63,750 nucleotides of DNA from Emmonsiellopsis sp. PD_33 (GCA_032988165.1 JANTQF010000201.1:1-63750); one strand, 5' to 3'; positions 25,131-37,319 are shown, counted from the first letter of the stretch. Notes: generated by a model not told the origin, from the letters alone. Numbers and translations are program-made.

Positions 25131-26439
25131 ACAAGTTACTTGAATAAATTATATTAGTTCTTCTATTAGAAGTAGTTACTCTACTACTTTACTTCACATC
25201 TAACTTTACAAATTAGCTTACTTAATGGAGAAAAATCCCCCTAACCAGCTTTACCTACTAGTATCCTTGACTGTGGCATGGAAGGGGTATGCTGTGTATA
25301 AATTACTTGCCCCTAAAATGTCAGTATTTGTCTAGGAGAGTATTAGTATGTTGTTACTAATCCTGCCCCACACAGATTTTATCCATGTAACTAGTTAACT
25401 GTCTGGTGCTGTGGGCTCTACCTAACTATTATAGCCCATAGGAAGGTTGAAGACTCTTGTATTGATCTTGGAGGCAAGAATATCTAATGTATGATCTCTC
25501 TAGGTGCTAAGCTAGTTACTTCAGAACTAGAGTAGCTTATAGCCAACAACTATATCCCAACTGGCCTAGCACAATATGTGTAACTATTCCTGGGTCAGCC
25601 TGGGGGCCACTTGAAAACAGATACAGCTACAAGCCTGGGTGAAGCAGGGTCTTTTGGTGATCATCACCCTGGGTAGCATGATTCAAGTCATTGCCAACCT
25701 TCCTGAAGACCTCTGACCCTAGATCTATATAGTGGCTGTTTACCCACTCAACTAAATGCTGTGGCAGACTCTAATAACTACAGGCCTTAGCCTCCTATCT
25801 ATAAAAACTGATGAATCTTGACCTCAGCCACCTATATGTATATAGATGCTGAGCCTATATTCTTAATAAGAACATTCTGAAGCTTCTAATACTAACCTCT
25901 GTGTGTCAAAATTGATCATCTCATTCCTCATTGAGAACTACATACATTCCTTTTATTATTAAAGAGTGTAAATGGGTTCAAGGGCAACCCCTAGACTAAC
26001 TAATAGCACTCCATTACAGGCTGAGTAGTGGGAATTAGAGCTCATCATCTGCCCTGACCTTGTGTGGAGGAAAATAATACCACTAGTTCATTCTATATGT
26101 AAATTACTCAATTGATTTACTGCCAACAGCATGAGATGAAATAGATGGAGAGTGTCTACAGATCTACCTCATCTTATGACTTATTATCTTCAGGCACTGA
26201 ACAGGCCCATCATAGCAACTGAAGGTGACTTGAGAGCTCTAATTACAACACATAGCTATTTAGTACTTTGGCTAATACTGAGGTGATTGAGGGACTAGAC
26301 ACTCAGCTCAATAACAAGTAATCTCCCCCCTATCTGCAAGTCACTATGATCAGTCCAGATGAACTGTATGAATCAAGGTGTATTATGAGATTCTCACTGC
26401 AGTAGCCTGGGAAAAAATTACACACTCTCTTTTGTGGAG
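25131..26439 (+). other. Possible 5' part of copia element C
   Basis: Slightly more GC-rich than its surroundings, with short open stretches such as GGHLKTDTATSLGEAGSFGD and LNRPIIATEGDLRALITTH. It could be decayed gag/protease of the element whose integrase follows, but no zinc knuckle or DSG protease motif could be seen. Confidence 0.3.
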
Positions 26440-27420
26440 GAATATATGGATATTATCAAACAACTTTTTACTCTCCCTGTTAAAAACAATGAATATATAC
26501 CCTACCAACATTAGTTTCAGTATCTAACTATATGTCATTGAATGCTTTTGGAAGATCTGGGGGATATCTATTACCACTCTTTCCTTTTTGACCTTGAGGA
26601 ATTCCAGCACACATTTATTAACCCTTATTTGCATGATTTCCATTCCACCAGCCAGGATGATATAGATAACATTAATATAGAGGAACTGATGAAGTAGTTA
26701 GCCAATCAATCTGACAAAAAGACTGTAAAAACCTGGTCTAGAAATCTTGGTTATAAATCTCCTGCATTCATACCAACAGATATTGATGGCATTTTTTGAT
26801 CCATAAAGATATAAAATGTCATCACTAAGACTAGCATCAAATGAGAACTAATCACACCTCATTTTCCTCATCAAGATGGTGTCTCTTAACACCATATTTA
26901 TATGATTATCCAGTGGGTGCAAGTAGTCCTTATTAGTAGCATTCTACCCAAGATATTCTGGGCAAACACAATGAATACAGCTGTTGCAATAATAAATAAC
27001 ATCCCTATATCCATACTCCTATATAATAGTGTTTACTGGCTGCAGACAGTAGATTTAATTACCCCTAGTTCTTATATAATATCATGGTATCTGTTAATGA
27101 ACATGCTACTCTAGGTGAAGCATTTTTATTAACTTGAGACTGAGGTGTACACTGTACACTCATTTGTGCTATTTGCAGAAGTCAGCTGATAAGCTATAAA
27201 TTGATTGGATTCAATGAGATGTCAATTTTGTATGTCTAGCATTCAGTTTGTATCTGAGGGGTGAGATTCTCAATGTACTAATAGCCTGAAAACTAACATT
27301 CAGAGCCCTGAAGCTCCCAAGTATGAAGTAATCAATGTGGTGAATGATGTTGAATCTCCTCCCAAAAAAAAAAAAAAAAAAACAGCCTGTGGTTCTAACC
27401 TGCTAGTGCCTTTATAGCAT
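26440..27420 (+). pseudogene. Ty1/copia integrase fragment (element C)
   Basis: The integrase C-terminal half is recognisable: ITPHFPHQDGVS corresponds to the copia 'TVPYTPQQNGVAER' block, and LPKIFWANTMNTAVAIINN to 'LPKKFWAEAVNTAVYLLNR'. Further on, AINWIDSMRCQF-like text and a 19-A run at 27,364-27,382 precede unrecognised sequence. No RT is found downstream, so it is truncated. By the distance rule seen at other units, about 2.67 kb appears inserted between unit 8 and its palindromic element. Confidence 0.72.
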
Positions 27421-27681
27421 ACACCCCTTTGCCTGATACTCTCACACAGCAGATGATAGCCCTCAAGTCTTGCATCTTTCTTCTAATACAAGTTTGCCAA
27501 GTAAAGCTTATTATAGGCTCCTGAAATCCATACATTACTTCATGGACATATAGCTGCATCTACCACTAACCACAGTTTATCAAGTGACTTGCTCTCTCTA
27601 TTATCTTACTCTCTCTACCTCTATATTTCTTTAGGCCTTATTCACCTTTCCATCTATCCCCTCTCTTTAGTACTCTCAACT

Positions 27682-27711
27682 TGATGCACTAATTACTTAA
27701 TATTCATCTTT
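27682..27711 (+). promoter_or_regulatory. Recurring palindromic element, copy 5
   Basis: TGATG-CACTAA-TTAC-TTAATA-TTCATC. Outer arms are GATG/CATC. A pyrimidine tract ending CTTTAG precedes it. It probably belonged to unit 8 before the copia insertion. Confidence 0.65.
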
Positions 27712-28119
27712 AACTGCTCCACTGTCCCTTTCTTTCTTCTTTATTTGAGTATCTATTCCTAAGTTCAATAAACAATCATAAGCAAAGCACATTGTTCTTG
27801 CTTGATGGTGAGTTCCCAGTATTATTCAATTAAAGTGCAGCTACAAAGCACACCATAAAAATATACAATAATAATAATAGCATGTTACTGGGTAGCTCAT
27901 AACTGTATATATTCTAAGACCTTTTCTCTTTTTTCTCCTGACATCAATCAAATTTACTTGCTATAGTGATTAGTTACCCATCTCTCCCCTATGCCACATA
28001 TTGCCAGCTTCATGGCCTGTTGATTCTCAAGTGCATACAGTACACAAATATAAAGTAAGACTAACATTACTTATATAGAAATTATTGATCTTCTACATTC
28101 CATTGTAATATTATTGCCC

Positions 28120-29603
28120 AGGATAAAAATAACTGACAATCAGATAGTATAGAACCTCAGCTAACTAAGCCCCTCTGCAAACCCCAGGAATCTCTTACTT
28201 CATCTTCCCCTAGAGTGCATCTTTTTGGTTCTTGAGTATCTCTCCCCTATGGAGGCCTACAACCTTTTATATTTTAATTGCTCCTTGAATGCAAGCATTA
28301 CAGCATGGATCCATAAGAATGGCTTGTTTTATCACTAACTGTAGTTTAAGGCCCAGTTTACCTCATTTAAACTCAAGTAAAGAATGAGGAAATACATTAC
28401 CCTTGATATGTTATCTAATGTTTTATTGCTTGCTATGTAGCTGACTTTATATTTTCCAGTAAAAACCTTTAACACCTTCCACTGAGGCAAGGCCACTGTG
28501 TGTCAATGATACACACAGGCTCCCAGGCTGGTTGTAATAGGTAATTATGTGGTGTGGTTTCATGATGATATAGTATATTGGCAAATTAGTGATGATGATA
28601 GCTGCACTCTGTGTGATTGGAAGGATGTTTCTAATAACACCCTGGTAGAGTTCATATCAATCCTCATCAGTGGTATAGGTATCTTGTGTGTGTGAATGCA
28701 GCTAAATTGCTCTTCAAGGTTTATTTGATCTTAGTGTCTTTTAATTATGTTATCTCTATAGATAGCTAATGAATATTACTTTCTTATAGTACTATTATCA
28801 TCAATATGAAGACTAGGGAATAACTACTCTCATTAGAAGATTCTAAATGCATTTCATATTTGATTGGCTGCAGTAAGCTTTATATCTATACCAACAAACC
28901 TTGTTCTTTTAGTGTGTTTGATCTTCAATCTGGTTGGTATCTCTACACCCAGGGTCTCCCAGAGCTTACTAAATTCTCCCCTAATGTAATTGAGTGCATC
29001 CTATCTGACAGTACTAAATGGCTGATCTTTCTTGCCTCTCTTCTTGATGATGACAATGCAGATAATCAGAGTTAATACTATACTAGAGTAATAATTATTG
29101 ATAGTAATAATAGTAACATTCTCTAACATTTCAATTTTAATTTCTTACACAACTTCATTCCTCATTCAACACTTGATGGAGGGTTTTTTCTTTTCTCTTC
29201 TATTGAAACTCCCAACCTTAACCTTGCAATCAGCATTATGTTTCTGCCACAGAGTAATGAAACTTTTACATGCCAGTGAATAGATGTAATTGACCTAGCA
29301 GAATAACTTATTAAATAATTCTCTATTAAGCTATCTACTCTACTTCTAATTGGCTTTAGAGACAGAATATCCTCCTCCTACCAACTCAATAATGAGAGCT
29401 ATTTTAAGTGTCACTAAGATGCTTTAAATGTACTTGACCTCTCCATTAACTGATTCCTTTATATTAAAGAAACCCATCATCTTCTGAAAAAGGACTGATC
29501 TCTATATACTCCTCTTAGCCTCCAATTCTCTCACCAGCACTAAATCCAAGTAAGGGTAAGCATGTGGACCTGCCTCAGTTGTCAGGTAATTCTTCAGTTA
29601 TAG
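28120..29603 (+). pseudogene. F-box family pseudogene, unit 9
   Basis: The F-box is PLECIFLVLEYLSPMEAYNL, then SLNASITAWIHKNGLFYH. Exon 2 carries PRLVVIGNYVVWFHDDIVYW and ISGIGILCV. Exon 3 (28,860-29,075) is open: YLIGCSKLYIYTNKPCSFSV, FDLQSGWYLYTQGLPELTKF, VIECILSDSTKWLIFLASLL. It continues VIIIDSNNSNIL, STLDGGFFLFSS, ISIMFLPQSNETF and ends VILQL-stop. Order is as in unit 3. A degenerate palindrome candidate lies near 29,845, 242 bp after the stop. Confidence 0.77.
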
Positions 29604-30279
29604 TCATGCTACTATTTTTCTTTTTTTTTCATTTAGGCTCTTGGAATATTAAATAGACATGTAGTTGGATACAACCCTCCATACCCTACCATATTAACCT
29701 TGCTATTAATTCTCCCTTTTCATATCATTTCTTTTATACATCTACCTTAACTTTTTTAATATATGCATTTCTTTTCCTTTGCCTATGGTGTCCTGACTCT
29801 CTATAATATATTCCTATTTATTACCTTTCTTTAGCATCTATTTTTATGCACCTCTAGTTAGAGACTCTATATAATACTATCTAATCACAGTAAGTATTCT
29901 CTATCTTCTTCTCTTTCTTCTTCATTTCTGTTCTTTATCTTGGCCCCACAATTCTTCAGTGGTAAATATACACAAATATCACATTATTTAGATCAAATTA
30001 TGTATTGTTTCAGCATTTTGCTCAAGGGAGAATATCTTCAGTGCATTGAGTTACATATCAGGCTGAGCTGACTTCCTATCCTTGTTTTATTACAGCTCAA
30101 TGCCTACTGTTAATGTAGCTATATCATCCTCAGGACTCACAAAAAAAAAAAAAGAATAAAGACCCAAAGATTAAAATACTAATAAAATATTTATAGATTC
30201 TTACTATTCACTTTTCACCAACACCTGGTTTATAATGATAATATGACCTGCTGCCCCTGAAACTACTTAACCAGCATCA
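29604..30279. other. Spacer between unit 9 and the coiled-coil gene
   Basis: AT-rich, with a 13-A run near 30,141. Apart from the possible palindrome remnant near 29,845 nothing is recognised. Confidence 0.35.
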
Positions 30280-31000
30280 ATGAGAGGGAGGGAGAGTTTG
30301 GTATTGCCCTACATTAATACCCAGAGAATGAAGGTTGATGGAAATGTGACCTATCTAACTAATAGCTTTCATGGTGCTGTACAACACAGTCTGTCTGCCC
30401 TGAATTCCATTGAAAACTCCTTTCAATCCCCTTCTAAAGGTTATAACATTGTCAAAATCCTCAAGAAGAGGTGAAATCACAAGAGATTCAAGTTCAATCT
30501 CAATACTATTCCTTGTCTTAAAAAGATGTGATTATGAGCTCATGTCCATGCAATGCAAGGCTGATAGACTTGAGCTTTACACCCATAAACTCAAAACTCT
30601 CCTCAATAATAGGCCAGTTTCTAAAGTAGGGGTCTCTACCTCCCCTGATTTCTTAATGCTCCCATGTAGTTGAGACAAATCACAAGATAAGGGGAAGAAA
30701 CCACTTCAAGAAGAGATGTCCCTGAAGGCCTCTATTTGAGATCTTAAGAGTCTCATTGTGGACTTAAAGTAGGAAAATTATAAACTGAAAATCAAAGAAC
30801 TAAGCTTCTGATCTTACTCTTCCAACCCATTCTCATTAACCTCCCTCAAGGTCCAAGAAGAGCTCTGTAGCCTCTGAAATCAGCTCCTAGCAATACACAA
30901 ATTAATAAAAGATCTGTATACCTAAAATTATAAACTCCATCATGCCACAGTTGAGAAAGAAGAACCTAAGAATCTCCATGAACTCCTTAAATCTCCAATT
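30280..31000 (+). pseudogene. Unrecognised gene with coiled-coil-like C-terminus
   Basis: An ATG at 30,280 opens MRGRESLVLPYINTQRMKVD and NSFHGAVQHSLSALNSIENS. The reading frame then shifts by one to LELYTHKLKTLLNNRP. From 30,670 on the text is rich in L, K, E and I with heptad-like spacing: LKSLIVDLK, ENYKLKIKEL, LKVQEELCSL, QLLAIHKLIKDLY, VEKEEPKNLHELLK. It looks like a decayed coiled coil. No family is recognised. It lies in the array on the same strand, and copy 6 of the palindromic element starts only about 8 bp after the last coil residues. Confidence 0.45.
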
Positions 31001-31007
31001 CTACTCA

Positions 31008-31037
31008 TGATGCACTAATTGCTTAGTATTCATCTTT
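31008..31037 (+). promoter_or_regulatory. Recurring palindromic element, copy 6
   Basis: TGATG-CACTAA-TTGC-TTAGTA-TTCATC. It is the last array sequence motif before the 22.4-kb insertion, 214 bp upstream of its left end. Confidence 0.7.
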
Positions 31038-31251
31038 TGCATTTTTTTCTTCTTATTTAACTGTTTTTTTCCATTTATCTCTCTGCACTCTGTGTGTTAT
31101 GTGGTACATCAGCCAACAGGCTCAACAAACCCACCCCCCAGTAAACTGCAGTGTTATTCAGGCATGTTAGTTGCCTAGTCTTATTAACCTACTTGTGTCT
31201 TCATCTTCTGCTGTCTTTAATTCTCTTCATCTATTCTTATCCAAACACTTT

Positions 31252-31273
31252 CATCGGCAAAATCTTTTTGCTG
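31252..31273 (+). repeat. Left terminal inverted repeat
   Basis: CATCGGCAAAATCTTTTTGCT keeps a CpG at 31,255 although the ~31 kb before it has none. It pairs with 53,622-53,645 in inverted orientation. Confidence 0.65.
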
Positions 31274-31429
31274 CATGTGGGGCACATGGCAGCACAAGCA
31301 CACTCATGCAGTTTTGGCAGGCATGGCAATTTGTCATATGGTCCCACTTGGAGCATGCAGGAGCCACTGCATGCAGCCAGTCCCTTGCATGTGCCCACAG
31401 TGCAACAATCACACTAATAGTGTCAACAG

Positions 31430-32040
31430 TGCAAATATTCCCAACCATGTCAACATTGGTGGAGGTGTCACTGCCACCAATGGCATCAACTGTGCTAAGA
31501 TTTGCAGAGGTATCTTCATTGCCACTTGTGGTGGATGCACTAATATTACACAGTGTGTCCCTACCACCATCCACATCAATTTTGGTGGAGGTGTCCCTCT
31601 CACCACTCAATGTCAGCTGCACTAATGTTAGTGGGTGTATCCCTACCCCCATCCACATCAACATTGTTGGAGGTGTCCCCATTGCCACTTGCATCAGCCA
31701 CACTAATGTTAGCCAGTGTGTCCCTACCCTCATCTGCATCAATGTTGTCAGAGGTGTCCCCATTGCCACTCACATCAGTCACACCAATATTAGCCAGTGT
31801 GTCCCCATTGCCACTCACATTGGTTGCACCAATGTTGGCCAGTGTGTCCCTGCCCCCATTCACATCAATGTTGTTGGAGGTGTCCCTGTCACCACTCATA
31901 TTGGTTGCACCAATATTAGCCAGTGTGTCCCTGCCCCCATCTACATCAATGTTGTCAGAGGTGTCCCTATTGCCACTCACATTGGCTGCATCAATGTTGG
32001 CCAGTGTGTCCCTGCCCCTATCTACATCAATGTTGGTGAT
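31430..32040 (-). repeat. 81-bp minisatellite, minus orientation
   Basis: Read on the minus strand it encodes repeats of about 27 residues built from two half-units: GRDTLANIGATN and SGDRDTSNNIDVDG. One minus frame stays open for 126 codons (31,600-31,980). The plus strand is also open for 331 codons across it, but that frame is a Val/Thr/Cys-rich antisense reading. About seven units. The same repeat occurs in the opposite orientation at 35.4 kb. Confidence 0.8.
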
Positions 32041-32669
32041 AGCATCAGCAGTACTCTATACCCTATTATCAATAATGTTATCTTTACTGACACTGTCATC
32101 TATCACACATTGGTCACATTGATTATTATTATTACCCAATTCAGCAAAAGTACTATTCATCTATAATGTACAGAATCTATAAACAGCAAAAAATAAAACC
32201 AAGACAGATTAACAACCATTGAATGAACAGTGCCAGGTGTTGTTTGAAATGGGCAGTTGCAGTGATGAAGGGGAGGGATAGAAGGAGGAGCAAGGAAATC
32301 AAGAATGCAGGCATTAAGTATGGATAAGGGTTGCAGGGGAGCTGTTGATAAATAACATCACAGCCTTGCTGAGAGAAATATTGGGCAAAGAGACCTCTCA
32401 GCAATAAGTATGTACTGCAGTAAGAGATGGTTCCACACAACAAAGATGACCAAACATCAAAAAACTGTGGTGGTCTACACTCCTTCCATCACAGGCGCTG
32501 ATGGGGTTGCTGGCAGAGTATTAGCAACCATAGAGGCAGACTCCAAGCTGTAGACAGCTAGTCTGTGAAAGAATCAATACACTGTTATCTCAGAAGCAGA
32601 GTTAGATCCCAAGCAAACAAGAGAGAGCATGGGGAACCTATAAAGGCATATTAATCACTCTGCACCTTT

Positions 32670-34440
32670 CTATTCATTATCCATCAGCTTGGACAAATCA
32701 AGATCTTCCACTGTATCAGCATTTGGATCAGCAATGATCTCATTCACTGCAGTTTCCCCATTACCCTTCTGGAATCCAGAAAGATTCCAAACTTGTTTTC
32801 AAATAATATGTCCCAGTATATCTCTTTGCTCCTCACACATTTCCCCCCACATGGCTGTTAAATCCTTGAATTTTCCTAATTGCAAATGTTAGCAATAAAG
32901 ATCCAATCCCATGTAATCACAAAGTCTAATCCTTATGAAAGGCTAAAGCTCCATCAAATCTTGATCCTGTATCCTCAGACTGACCAATTGTTTGTCTGAG
33001 ATTCCTGATTGCAAAGTACACCAAATTGGCTGTGATAAAGATAGGAAGGATGGCAGCAGGCTCCTGTTTAGAGTACCCAAAGAACTTCCATGTGAGTGAG
33101 TTACTTGCTAAGCCATGCTGGCCTTAGCTATAGAAAAGCTTCACAAACACCTGAAGAACATTGTTGGAAAGCTATCATGTACTGCATTTTAAGTTCTGTG
33201 AAGTCAGTCAATAGAGATTAAGAATAATGGAAAACAGAGCCTACCTCATTCTCATTGCAAACATCATCTGAGCACAGGTAAAGATAGTCCTTTAGAAGCT
33301 CTATCTGTATCTTCTCCTGTGGATTTGCTTCCTTTGAGTACCTACCACCAAACACACCATTAATGTATGCTTTGACTGTCATTGTATGATGATGTTGAAC
33401 TGAAGTGATGTATTCAAGAACCTGCCAGTGTTATATCAGCATTAGAGTATTAGCATGTAAGTAATATGCTTAGAGGAACTACCATTCATGCCTCCCAACA
33501 GTTAGGCTGCTTTGTTGGCTGGTTTTTGGGATTGATCATGTCTCCCATTTGATTCCACTGCTTGATTAACTTCTTGTGCCATGTCCTCCATACCTTCTTT
33601 ATCAATTCCAACACCAGGGGCTTCTTTTCTTCTGGCCAAGGTGTCCACTGTGATGGTGGGATTTCATAGCCAGAGTACAGCCTTCCAGCACATAAGACCC
33701 TAACATCATCAAGAAGGGCATGGTTGTTGTCTTGTATTTTACTTCTGTCTGGCCTTCACTCTAATCCAGCCCATGCAAGACACCCTTCACCCTCCTTGGT
33801 TGCATTGTCTTTAATTACATCAGATGTAGTAAGGGGAGTTTGATGGCTGCTAGTAGGGCCCAAGAAAATCCAATCATCATGGGAACCCAAGAAAGAGCTC
33901 CCAGTTGAAAGAGATGGTCTTTACAGTGGTATAGGGTTCTAACTCAAACAATCAGTTGGTTTCAGTACTGACACCATAAAATGTAAGCAGACCCATACTA
34001 ATACTGATGGGTGAAACCATCCCACAACAGCATTAACATTGACAGGCACAACATGACAAAGAGAATAACTCACCAGGCCTAGCTCAATTTGTCTTTACTT
34101 ATTTGGGGGAAGGTGAGGCTCATCTTCCACATCTGTGTCACCACCAACTTCCTCCAAACCATTGTCCTCACCCATATCCTCATTGCCATGGTAATTGTCA
34201 ATAATAGGCTCCCATCTACACTTTGGTCCATTTCTGCCAGGCCATGCTGCAGGCTTAATTTCAAACCATCTTGTCAGTGCAGGCTTCAAATTTGAATATC
34301 AAAATCATATGCTATCCAGACCAACCTACCCCTGACTGCTGACTTGTAGAACTCATCTCAAGCTGTGTGTCAACTAATCCTCACCTTCACAGCTTCTTTT
34401 GATGTTGATTTCAAAAGCTTTAAAGAAAAAGAGAAGACTC
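32670..34440 (-). pseudogene. Unidentified multi-exon gene on the minus strand
   Basis: Exons can be followed from right to left. TSKEAVKVRIS and DEFYKSAVRG come first, then a 46-bp GT-AG intron (~34,308-34,353). Next are ALTRWFEIKPAAWPGRNGPK and the acidic NEDMGEDNGLEEVGGDTDVE. Later blocks are VLCAGRLYSGYEIPPSQWTP, WPEEKKPLVLELIKKVWRTW, VKAYINGVFGGRYSKEANPQ, KIQIELLKDYLYLCSDDVCN, LTWKFFGYSKQEPAAILPIF and ITANLVYFAIRNLRQ. The last block is TAVNEIIADPNADTVEDLDL, SKLMDNE-stop. I do not recognise the family. Introns are still visible and stops are few, so it decayed less than the F-box units. Confidence 0.6.
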
Positions 34441-35369
34441 CAGGAATAAGAAGTGCACCAATTCAGCAGACAGTGAGGTAGAATCCAACATAATTGGAGG
34501 CAAGAAAAGAATGGAGTAAGGCAATTTTTGAGCAGCAGGATAGAAGTGAGAGAATAACTACCAGTAACTAACTGATGAGAGTCAAGTTAGCATGTAGCAG
34601 GTATTTTATCAAAACAAGACACATCAATCAAAACTGGTGCTATTACAATAAAAACAGTTAGTATACAGCCATCTGAAGCAGGAATGTGATAGAAAGGGGG
34701 GAATCACTAAAGATAGATATAATCAGTGCAATCTTTTCCTAAAGCAATGTTTTCTCCTGAAAAATAACAAGAATAGTGTCAATCACAATTCATCCTAACC
34801 TATTAGATCCCACAGTTCTGCACCATCAGTGCTGGTGGCTGAAGTTTACCCATAATTAATCTCTTCCTTTGTGATTGATCTCATGCTGGCACTGACTGGG
34901 CTCCATAGCTGTACATGAGTCATCCCCTTCCCAAGCAATTCATATCAGTGGCAGCCTGGCTATTAATTGATCATCCATTTGTATGTTCATTTGTTTATTG
35001 CATTCACATTCACATTTGTTCATTCTGGATGTCACTGACAGGGAAAACCACTGTAGGTAGGGGTAGAGGTTGGGAGTTGGCACAAGGGTCATAGTGCCAG
35101 GCAGTGATAGTATGGCAGACTATCTCCTCATCTGCATGCTAGTAAATTTTAGTGTATCTATTCTACCACCAATAAAAAGGCTTGAATACTTAGACATGGC
35201 CCATCACCAATTGATCTAATCCAGATGGTCAAAAAAAGATGCTAAAATTTGCTTGCACACAGACAAGGAGATAAGCACCAATCTCCCAAATGAAGTGGGG
35301 AAGGGGTGTACACATCTAGTAGCATGGAACAGGGTAGCAGGTGATATTAAAGGAATAGATCATGGCAGA
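34441..35369. other. Spacer inside the giant element
   Basis: No coding sequence recognised between the minus-strand gene and the second 81-bp repeat array. Confidence 0.35.
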
Positions 35370-35765
35370 GCCAACATTGGCACAGCCAATGTGAGTGGTG
35401 ATGTGGACACCTGGGCTGCCAACATTGATGTGGATGGGGGCAGGGACACACCACCCAACATTGGTGCAACCCAATGCAAGCAGTGGTGATAGGGACACCT
35501 CTGCCAATGTTGATGAGAATGGTGGCAGGGACACACCAGCTAACATTGGTGTGGCTGATGTGAGTGGCCAAGGGGACACCTCTGCCAATGTTGATGAGGA
35601 TGGTGGCAGGGACACACTGGCCAACATTAGCATGGCTGACATGAGTGGCCAAGGGGACACCTCTACCAACATTGATGGGGATGGTGGCAGGGACACACCA
35701 GCCAACATTAGCATGGCCAACACAAGTGTCAATGGGGATACCTCCACTAACATTGATGCAGAGGG
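35370..35765 (+). repeat. 81-bp minisatellite, plus orientation
   Basis: Same repeat as at 31.4-32.0 kb but inverted: GGRDTPANIGVADVSGQGD, then TSANVDEDGGRDTLANIS. About four and a half units. One plus frame is open for 126 codons (35,395-35,775). The two arrays enclose the minus-strand gene at 32.7-34.4 kb like long inverted flanks. Confidence 0.8.
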
Positions 35766-36097
35766 TAGCAAATAACACAGTCACATAAACCAAATAGAGG
35801 AATAAAGGATAAAGACATAAAGACAGGCAAAAGAAAAGCCAAAGCAACAAAGGAGTAACATTCTAAGGCCACTGGCCAATCCCACCCTTTAAAAAAATGA
35901 AAAACTAGCACCCAAAATCAACCTGGCCATACATATAAAGCAGAAGGAAAAGAGACAGTAAAAAGCCCAGGCAGAGAGCTAGATCCACCCCTTGAAACCA
36001 AGCACCCAAAAACAAAGCCAACCAAACCAATCAAAAGAGACAAAGCAAGGTTCATCCAGATTTCAAAGCCTCTAAACCTACCCCCTAAGGGAGGAGA

Positions 36098-36520
36098 TCA
36101 TCTAACCCTCCACTCAATCAATAATGATGGGGTTGTCAGGCATAGACCCAGGCTGGTCACTGGCACAGGGGGTGGGAGGCAGGGGAGGGCCCAGAGGGGA
36201 AGTCTGAGACATGTTATTTCAGTATATATCCCATACAGTGCATTGGTGGCAATTATTCCATAGGCAGTTTCCACAACACCCCCCAAAATAGCCAAGAATT
36301 TGAACACAGACAGGGAATGGTCAACAGCATACTCAGCAGGCATGACAGGGGAAATCAATTCATTGTGCATCAGATCATTGTCCATGGGATTGAACCAATA
36401 GTGCATTCATATGGAAGTATTCAGGATGGACAAAGTCAGCAGGTTCAATCACATTCTGTATGTACACTACATTCCTCCCAGGCCAGGCTAGTAGTGCCTG
36501 GGTGTCAGGGTGAGAGTTAT
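36098..36520 (-). pseudogene. Short unidentified minus-strand coding fragment
   Basis: Minus-strand text with protein character: VVYIQNVIEPADFVHPEYFH, then after a frame change DNDLMHNELISPVMPAEYAV, DHSLSVFKFLAILGGVVETA and YGIIATNALYGIYTE. It has no stop in its last 102 codons. No family is recognised. It could be a downstream or separate exon set of the element's cargo. Confidence 0.4.
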
Positions 36521-36884
36521 GGTAGAAGCATGCCAGCTTCTGGCCAGCAACAGGCAGTGTTCAATGCTGGTTAGTGGGTGACCCATATGCTGACCTATAT
36601 ATCATGTCAGTCTTACTACTTCTCTATTTCATGGTGTCAAAGTTTTATATGTACATCTTTTGTATTGAATGTGATATTAGAGGAGGGAGGTGACAGGATT
36701 TTCTTTTCAGGGAGAGGGGGAGGTGGTTTGAGGGTTTGTTTCAATGTAGTTATAGCCAGTATGATATAGGGAGGAGAATGTTGATGATCTTTAGTAGGAG
36801 AGAAGATACCTAAGGAAAGAGAAAAAAAAGATAGGGGAGAGATAGAAAAGAGCCAGGTATTTAGAACTTTTTACCTCTTCCATA

Positions 36885-37195
36885 TATGGAGCTTTGTGAA
36901 AGCTTTTGAATCAAAAGGGGAGAGACATGGCACTTTGTGAAAGCACCTGAATGGAAATGGGAGGGACATGGCACTTTATGAAAGCTTGAGTTGAAAGGGG
37001 GGGGACATGGCACTTCATGAAAGCACTCAAATTGAAAGGGGAGGGACATGGTGCTTTGTCAAAGCACTTAAATTGAAAGGGGAGGGACACAGTGCTTTGT
37101 GAAAGCTCAAGTTGAAAGGGGGGGGACATGGCACTTCATGAAAGCACTTGAATCAAAAGGGGAGGGACATGGCACTTTGCAAAAGCTTTTGAATT
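36885..37195 (+). repeat. ~45-bp G-rich minisatellite
   Basis: About seven units of GGGGAGGGACATGGCACTTT followed by a variable GTGAAAGCACTTGAATTGAA. The unit pairs GCACTTT with AAAGCAC/AAAGC-type text, so each can fold into a small hairpin. Some units carry eight consecutive Gs. Confidence 0.85.
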
Positions 37196-37319
37196 TCAAA
37201 TCAAATATATAACTGTATGGACACATTGACCATCTGGCAAAGCATTAGCAATGGTTATCCTTTCTGTTGGGTATCACTTTGCATGAATCTGGTTCTGGCA
37301 CTGTTCTTTTGTTTTGGCA

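Noticed and set aside
31171..32166. A 331-codon open plus-strand frame, the longest in the window
   Set aside because: It lies across the 81-bp minisatellite and is open in several frames at once. Composition (Val, Thr, Cys, His, Pro) is that of an antisense repeat reading, and no start context or domain is visible.
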